NCBI GenBank assembly: GCA_020848935.1
Contig: JADLHF010000123.1
Coordinates: 1 to 34,710 of the forward strand
Length of the DNA stretch: 34,710 nt
Source of the DNA: Acetobacteraceae bacterium
GTDB taxonomy: Bacteria; Pseudomonadota; Alphaproteobacteria; Acetobacterales; Acetobacteraceae
Direction of reading: 5' to 3'
A model generated the notes under the pieces. The model saw nothing but the letters and a program-made list of their open reading frames with translations. It was not told the DNA's origin and searched no databases. The first letter of the stretch is position 1, and each line of letters begins with the position of its first letter. This document shows, one piece after another, positions 31,218 to 34,710 of the stretch. The translations under genes and the position numbers were made by a program.

Positions 31218-31922
31218 ATGAATCCTGAAACCCTCGCCACCCTGCGCCGCGTCAGCACCGCCACGCTGACCACCCAGATGTTCAAGCGCGGATTCCGCAA
31301 TGTCTTCCTGCAGGGCGTGCGCGGCCTGGCCAGCTACGGCGCGAACATGGTCGGCCCCGCCACCACCGTGCGCAACATCCCCGCCCGCGAGGACCTCGAC
31401 GTGATGGCCAGCCTGGCCAACCCCGAGCACCCGCAGCGCAAGGCGGTCGAAACCTGCAAGCCCGGCCATGTCCTGGTGATGGACTGCCGCGGCGACGCCC
31501 GCGTTGCCTCCGGCGGCGACATCCTGATGACCCGCCTGCTGCGCCGGGGTGCGGCCGGCGTGGTCACCGATGGCGGCATCCGCGACGCCGGCCCGATCGG
31601 CCGCATGGCCCTGCCCGTCTTCTGCGCCGGCCCCTCCGCCCCGCTGAACATCGTCCAGCACCACGCCGTCGAGATCGACACCCCGATCGCCTGCGGCGGC
31701 GTCGCCGTCTATCCCGGCGACATCATGGTCGGCGACAGCGACGGCGTCGTCGTCCTGCCCGCCCACCTCGCCGACGAAGTGGCCAAGGACGCCGCCGCCC
31801 AGGAGTCGCTGGAGGAATTCATCCTCACCAGGATCGACGCCGGCGCCCCCCTGCCCGGCACCTACCCGCCAAACGCCGCCACCCTGGCCGAATACGAAGC
31901 CTGGAAGAAGGCAAAGGCCTGA
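31218..31922 (+). CDS. RraA-family protein (HMG/CHA aldolase-like)
   Basis: The 234-residue protein belongs to the RraA / 4-hydroxy-4-methyl-2-oxoglutarate aldolase family. Key segments are [54 protein letters not shown], with the Arg-Asp pair of GGIRD that binds metal and substrate. [23 protein letters not shown] follows. Some family members are true aldolases, while E. coli RraA inhibits RNase E, so the role here is open; the metabolic neighbour glcB favours an aldolase or decarboxylase. The ATG at 31218 has AAGGGGA upstream. It lies 92 bp before glcB on the same strand. Confidence 0.85.
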   Translation: MNPETLATLRRVSTATLTTQMFKRGFRNVFLQGVRGLASYGANMVGPATTVRNIPAREDLDVMASLANPEHPQRKAVETCKPGHVLVMDCRGDARVASGGDILMTRLLRRGAAGVVTDGGIRDAGPIGRMALPVFCAGPSAPLNIVQHHAVEIDTPIACGGVAVYPGDIMVGDSDGVVVLPAHLADEVAKDAAAQESLEEFILTRIDAGAPLPGTYPPNAATLAEYEAWKKAKA

Positions 31923-31978
31923 TCCCTCCTCGCCAACTCCCCGCCGTCCACTCGACAACCCACCCCCCATCCGCCAAA

Positions 31979-32006
31979 ACTCCCCCTTCAAATAACAAGG
32001 GGGAGT
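31979..32006 (+). promoter_or_regulatory. Hairpin that sequesters the glcB ribosome binding site
   Basis: ACTCCCCCTT (31979-31988) and AAGGGGGAGT (31997-32006) form a perfect 10-bp stem with an 8-base A/T-rich loop. The 3' arm is itself the Shine-Dalgarno sequence, 9 bases before the glcB ATG at 32015. No T-run follows, so a terminator is unlikely. The structure should block translation unless opened by temperature, a protein, an sRNA or translation from upstream. Confidence 0.65.
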
Positions 32007-32014
32007 AGCAACCG

Positions 32015-34180
32015 ATGACTCATGTCGCGGTGGGCGCACTCAAGGCTGCGCCGATCCTGAAGGACTTCATCGAGGCCGAGGCCCTGCCCGGCACCGGCAT
32101 CACCGCCGCCGCGTTCTGGGATGGCCTCGCCGCCATCGTCGCCGGATTCGCCCCCCGCAACCGCATGCTGCTCGACGCCCGCGCCCGCCTCCAGGCGCAG
32201 ATCGACGCCTGGCACCTCGCCCGCCGCGGCAAGCCGCACGACGCCGCGGAATACGAAGCCTTCCTGCGCGCCATCGGCTACCTCCTGCCGCCCCCCGCCC
32301 CCTTCGCCATCACCACCGCCAACGTCGACCCCGAGATCGCCACCATCGCCGGCCCGCAACTCGTCGTGCCCGTCAGCAACGCGCGCTACGCGCTCAACGC
32401 CGGCAACGCCCGCTGGGGCAGCCTCTACGACGCACTGTATGGCACCGACGTCATCCCGCAGGACGGCGACGCCGCCGCCGGGCCCGGCTACAACCCCGCC
32501 CGCGGCGCCCTGGTGATCTGCTACGCCAAGACCAGCCTGAACGAGATCGCACCGCTCGCCGCCTACAGCCACGCCGACGCCCGCGGCTACACCGTCTCCG
32601 GCGGCGCCCTGCGCATCGCGCTCCCCCCCGGCGGCGGTCAGGTCGGGCTGGCCAACCCCGCCCAGTTCGTCGGCTATCGCGGCGACGCCGTGGCCCCCAC
32701 CGCCATCCTGCTGAAGCACAACGGCCTGCACGTCGAACTGGTGATCGACCGGACCCACCCGATCGGCCGCGACGACCCCGCTGGCCTGGCCGACGTCCTG
32801 ATGGAATCCGCCGTCACCACCATCATGGATTGCGAAGACAGCGTCGCCGCCGTCGACGCCGCCGACAAGGTCGACATCTACCGCAACTGGCTCGGCCTGA
32901 TGAACGCCACCCTCACCGCCAGCCTGGAAAAGGGCGGCCGCACCATCACCCGCCGCCTCAACCCCGACCGCGCCTACAACGCCCCCAACGGCGCCGTCTT
33001 CACCGTCCCTGGCCGCTCGCTGATGCTGGTGCGCAATGTCGGCCACCACATGTTCACCGACGCCGTGCTCGATGCCGAGGGGGCCGAAATCCCGGAAACC
33101 ATCCTCGACGCCGCCGTCACCGCGCTGATCGCCCTGCACGACCTGAAATCCACCGGCCCGATCCGCAACTCCCGCGCCGGCTCGGTCTATCTCGTCAAGC
33201 CCAAGATGCACGGCCCCGAGGAAGTCGCCTTCGCCGCCGACCTCTTCGCCGCCGTCGAAGACCTGCTGTCCCTGCCCCGCAACACGCTCAAGATGGGCAT
33301 CATGGACGAGGAGCGCCGCACCACCATCAACCTCGCCGCCTGCATCCACGCCGCGCGCGACCGCGTCGTCTTCATCAACACCGGCTTCCTCGACCGCACC
33401 GGCGACGAGATCCACACCTCGATGGAAGCCGGCCCGATGATCCGCAAGAACGACATGAAGTCCGCCGCCTGGATCGGCGCCTACGAGAACAACAACGTCG
33501 ATATCGGCCTCGCCGCCGGCCTGCGCGGAAAGGCCCAGATCGGCAAGGGCATGTGGGCGGCCCCCGACCGCATGGCCGACATGCTCGCCCAGAAGATCGG
33601 CCACCCCCGCGCCGGCGCCAACACCGCCTGGGTCCCCTCCCCCACCGCCGCCACCCTGCACGCCCTGCACTACCACCAGGTCGACGTCGCCGCCCGCCAG
33701 TCCGAAATCGCCACCCGCCCCCCGGCCAGGCTCGCCGATATCCTCACCCTGCCGCTCGCCGACCGTCCCAACTGGTCGCCCGAGGAAATCCAGCAGGAGC
33801 TGGACAACAACGTCCAGGGCATCCTCGGCTACGTCGTGCGCTGGATCGACCAGGGCGTCGGCTGCTCCAAGGTCCCCGACATCCACGACATCGGCCTGAT
33901 GGAAGACCGCGCCACCCTGCGCATCTCCAGCCAGCACATCGCCAACTGGCTCCACCACGGCATCTGCACCGAGGAACAGGTGATGGCCGCCATGAAGCGC
34001 ATGGCCCCGGTGGTCGATCGCCAGAACCAGGACGATCCCGCCTACACCCCGATGGCCCCCTCCTTCACCGGCATCGCCTTCCAGGCCGCCTGCGACCTGG
34101 TGTTCCAGGGCCGCACGCAGCCCAACGGCTACACCGAATTCGTCCTGCACGCCCGGCGGCGGGAAGCCAAGGCGCGCTAA
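32015..34180 (+). CDS. glcB: Malate synthase G
   Basis: The 721-residue cytoplasmic enzyme condenses glyoxylate with acetyl-CoA to malate. Its length is that of the monomeric G form. Conserved parts are [19 protein letters not shown], the glyoxylate/metal region with [28 protein letters not shown], the [21 protein letters not shown] segment, and the C-terminal catalytic region [23 protein letters not shown]. The catalytic Asp is expected in MEDRAT. It would use acetyl-CoA from the PDH block for growth on C2 compounds or glycolate. Isocitrate lyase is not in the window. Translation may be controlled by the hairpin over its ribosome binding site. Codon use is strongly biased to C-ending codons. 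Confidence 0.97.
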   Translation: MTHVAVGALKAAPILKDFIEAEALPGTGITAAAFWDGLAAIVAGFAPRNRMLLDARARLQAQIDAWHLARRGKPHDAAEYEAFLRAIGYLLPPPAPFAITTANVDPEIATIAGPQLVVPVSNARYALNAGNARWGSLYDALYGTDVIPQDGDAAAGPGYNPARGALVICYAKTSLNEIAPLAAYSHADARGYTVSGGALRIALPPGGGQVGLANPAQFVGYRGDAVAPTAILLKHNGLHVELVIDRTHPIGRDDPAGLADVLMESAVTTIMDCEDSVAAVDAADKVDIYRNWLGLMNATLTASLEKGGRTITRRLNPDRAYNAPNGAVFTVPGRSLMLVRNVGHHMFTDAVLDAEGAEIPETILDAAVTALIALHDLKSTGPIRNSRAGSVYLVKPKMHGPEEVAFAADLFAAVEDLLSLPRNTLKMGIMDEERRTTINLAACIHAARDRVVFINTGFLDRTGDEIHTSMEAGPMIRKNDMKSAAWIGAYENNNVDIGLAAGLRGKAQIGKGMWAAPDRMADMLAQKIGHPRAGANTAWVPSPTAATLHALHYHQVDVAARQSEIATRPPARLADILTLPLADRPNWSPEEIQQELDNNVQGILGYVVRWIDQGVGCSKVPDIHDIGLMEDRATLRISSQHIANWLHHGICTEEQVMAAMKRMAPVVDRQNQDDPAYTPMAPSFTGIAFQAACDLVFQGRTQPNGYTEFVLHARRREAKAR

Positions 34181-34200
34181 CCGCCGGGCTCAGCCGGGCG

Positions 34201-34710
34201 TCAGCGTGCGGCCAGCGTGTCGAACCAGGTCTTCCAGTCCGGCACGGCGCGCGCGTAGGTGCCGCGGTGGCTGGTCGGGCCAACCGACACGGCCTCGACC
34301 CTATCGTTGCCCATCGCCCGCTGGTACTCCATCGCCATCCGCCCGACGCCGACGGTGATCGCCTCGTCGGTGTCGCCGTAATGGTTGCGCACCGGGCTGC
34401 GCACCACCCAGCGATAGCCGTGGTTGGCGGCGACCAGCCGGCCAAAGGTGGACTCGGCAAAGAAGCGTGAATCGAAATAGGGCTCGGCCACCAGTTCACG
34501 CAACACCGTCGGGATCTGCGCCGGATCGACCGCCAGGCCCTGGTAGGCACGCAGGCAGGTGTCGTAGCGCTCGGGCCGCAGCACGGACCGCGCCAGCCCC
34601 GGCACGCCGTAGTAATGCTCGTACGAGAACGACGTCAGGATGAACAGCGTTCCGATCCAGGTCGCATCGATCGGCCGCGGAAAGTTGAGGAACCCGTTCA
34701 GCGCCGCCCA
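34201..34710 (-). CDS. C-terminal part of a probable alpha/beta hydrolase
   Basis: The frame runs off the right edge; 169 residues are visible, ending at TGA 34201-34203. The C-terminal pattern RSPVRNHYGDTDEAITVGVGRMAMEYQRAMGNDRVEAVSVGPTSHRGTYARAVPDWKTWF fits the last strands of an alpha/beta hydrolase. The acid in YGDTDE and the His in TSHRGT would be triad members. The upstream part (GTLFILTSFSYEHYYGVPGLARSVLRPE) fits a lid region. The nucleophile would lie outside the window. Lipase, esterase or peptidase activity cannot be separated here. It is convergent with glcB, only 20 bp apart. Confidence 0.6.
   Translation of the reverse strand, partial: WAALNGFLNFPRPIDATWIGTLFILTSFSYEHYYGVPGLARSVLRPERYDTCLRAYQGLAVDPAQIPTVLRELVAEPYFDSRFFAESTFGRLVAANHGYRWVVRSPVRNHYGDTDEAITVGVGRMAMEYQRAMGNDRVEAVSVGPTSHRGTYARAVPDWKTWFDTLAAR

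Overview
The window is high-GC DNA with dense, mostly leftward, tightly packed genes. Gene content and order point to an alphaproteobacterium of the Rhodospirillales, probably Acetobacteraceae. The evidence is a pyruvate dehydrogenase E1-beta that carries its own lipoyl domain, and the order ppiD-trpE / tpiA-secG-pyrG-kdsA / eno-ftsB-pdhA-pdhB-pdhC-lpd-lipA-ratA. The family-level placement is an inference from gene order; no rRNA or tRNA gene is present to confirm it.

Region 1 (1-1800): the tail of an unknown gene, then a threonine-aldolase-type PLP enzyme flanked by two copies, in opposite orientation, of a roughly 110-120 bp palindromic element, then a small exported peptide. Region 2 (1868-25080) is a core metabolic block read leftward. 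From upstream to downstream it holds the PpiD periplasmic folding factor, TrpE, a large hybrid sensor kinase inserted between trpE and tpiA, TpiA, SecG, PyrG, KdsA, an FKBP isomerase, a chemotaxis receptor, enolase, FtsB, PDH E1-alpha/E1-beta/E2, a GNAT acetyltransferase, lipoamide dehydrogenase, lipoyl synthase and a RatA/COQ10 START protein. Together these link lower glycolysis to acetyl-CoA, with lipoate made beside the enzymes that use it. One small Tyr/Pro-rich exported protein gene interrupts the block on the opposite strand.

Region 3 (25204-29621) is the most interesting part. It encodes a stand-alone HPt protein, a LuxO/SypG-like sigma-54 response regulator, a polyprenyl-phosphate sugar-phosphate transferase, a single-domain STAS protein and an unknown 82-residue protein. 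I found sigma-54 (-24/-12) promoter matches in front of three of these genes. There is one near-perfect site before the STAS gene and one fully matching site before the 82-residue gene. Before the sugar transferase there are four sites in tandem, one in each unit of a 23-bp repeat. The HPt and regulator genes are joined by 29-30 bp tandem repeats in which every unit carries an ATGA stop/start overlap. This looks like a compact sigma-54 phosphorelay controlling a surface polysaccharide, with a parts list resembling Vibrio LuxU-LuxO and the V. fischeri syp system.

Region 4 (29622-34710): an NTF2-like protein, an ACR3 arsenite exporter, an RraA-family protein, malate synthase G whose ribosome binding site is buried in a perfect 10-bp hairpin, and the C-terminal part of a probable alpha/beta hydrolase. 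No intergenic stretch exceeds 300 bases. No CRISPR array, tRNA, rRNA, insertion sequence or prophage gene was seen.
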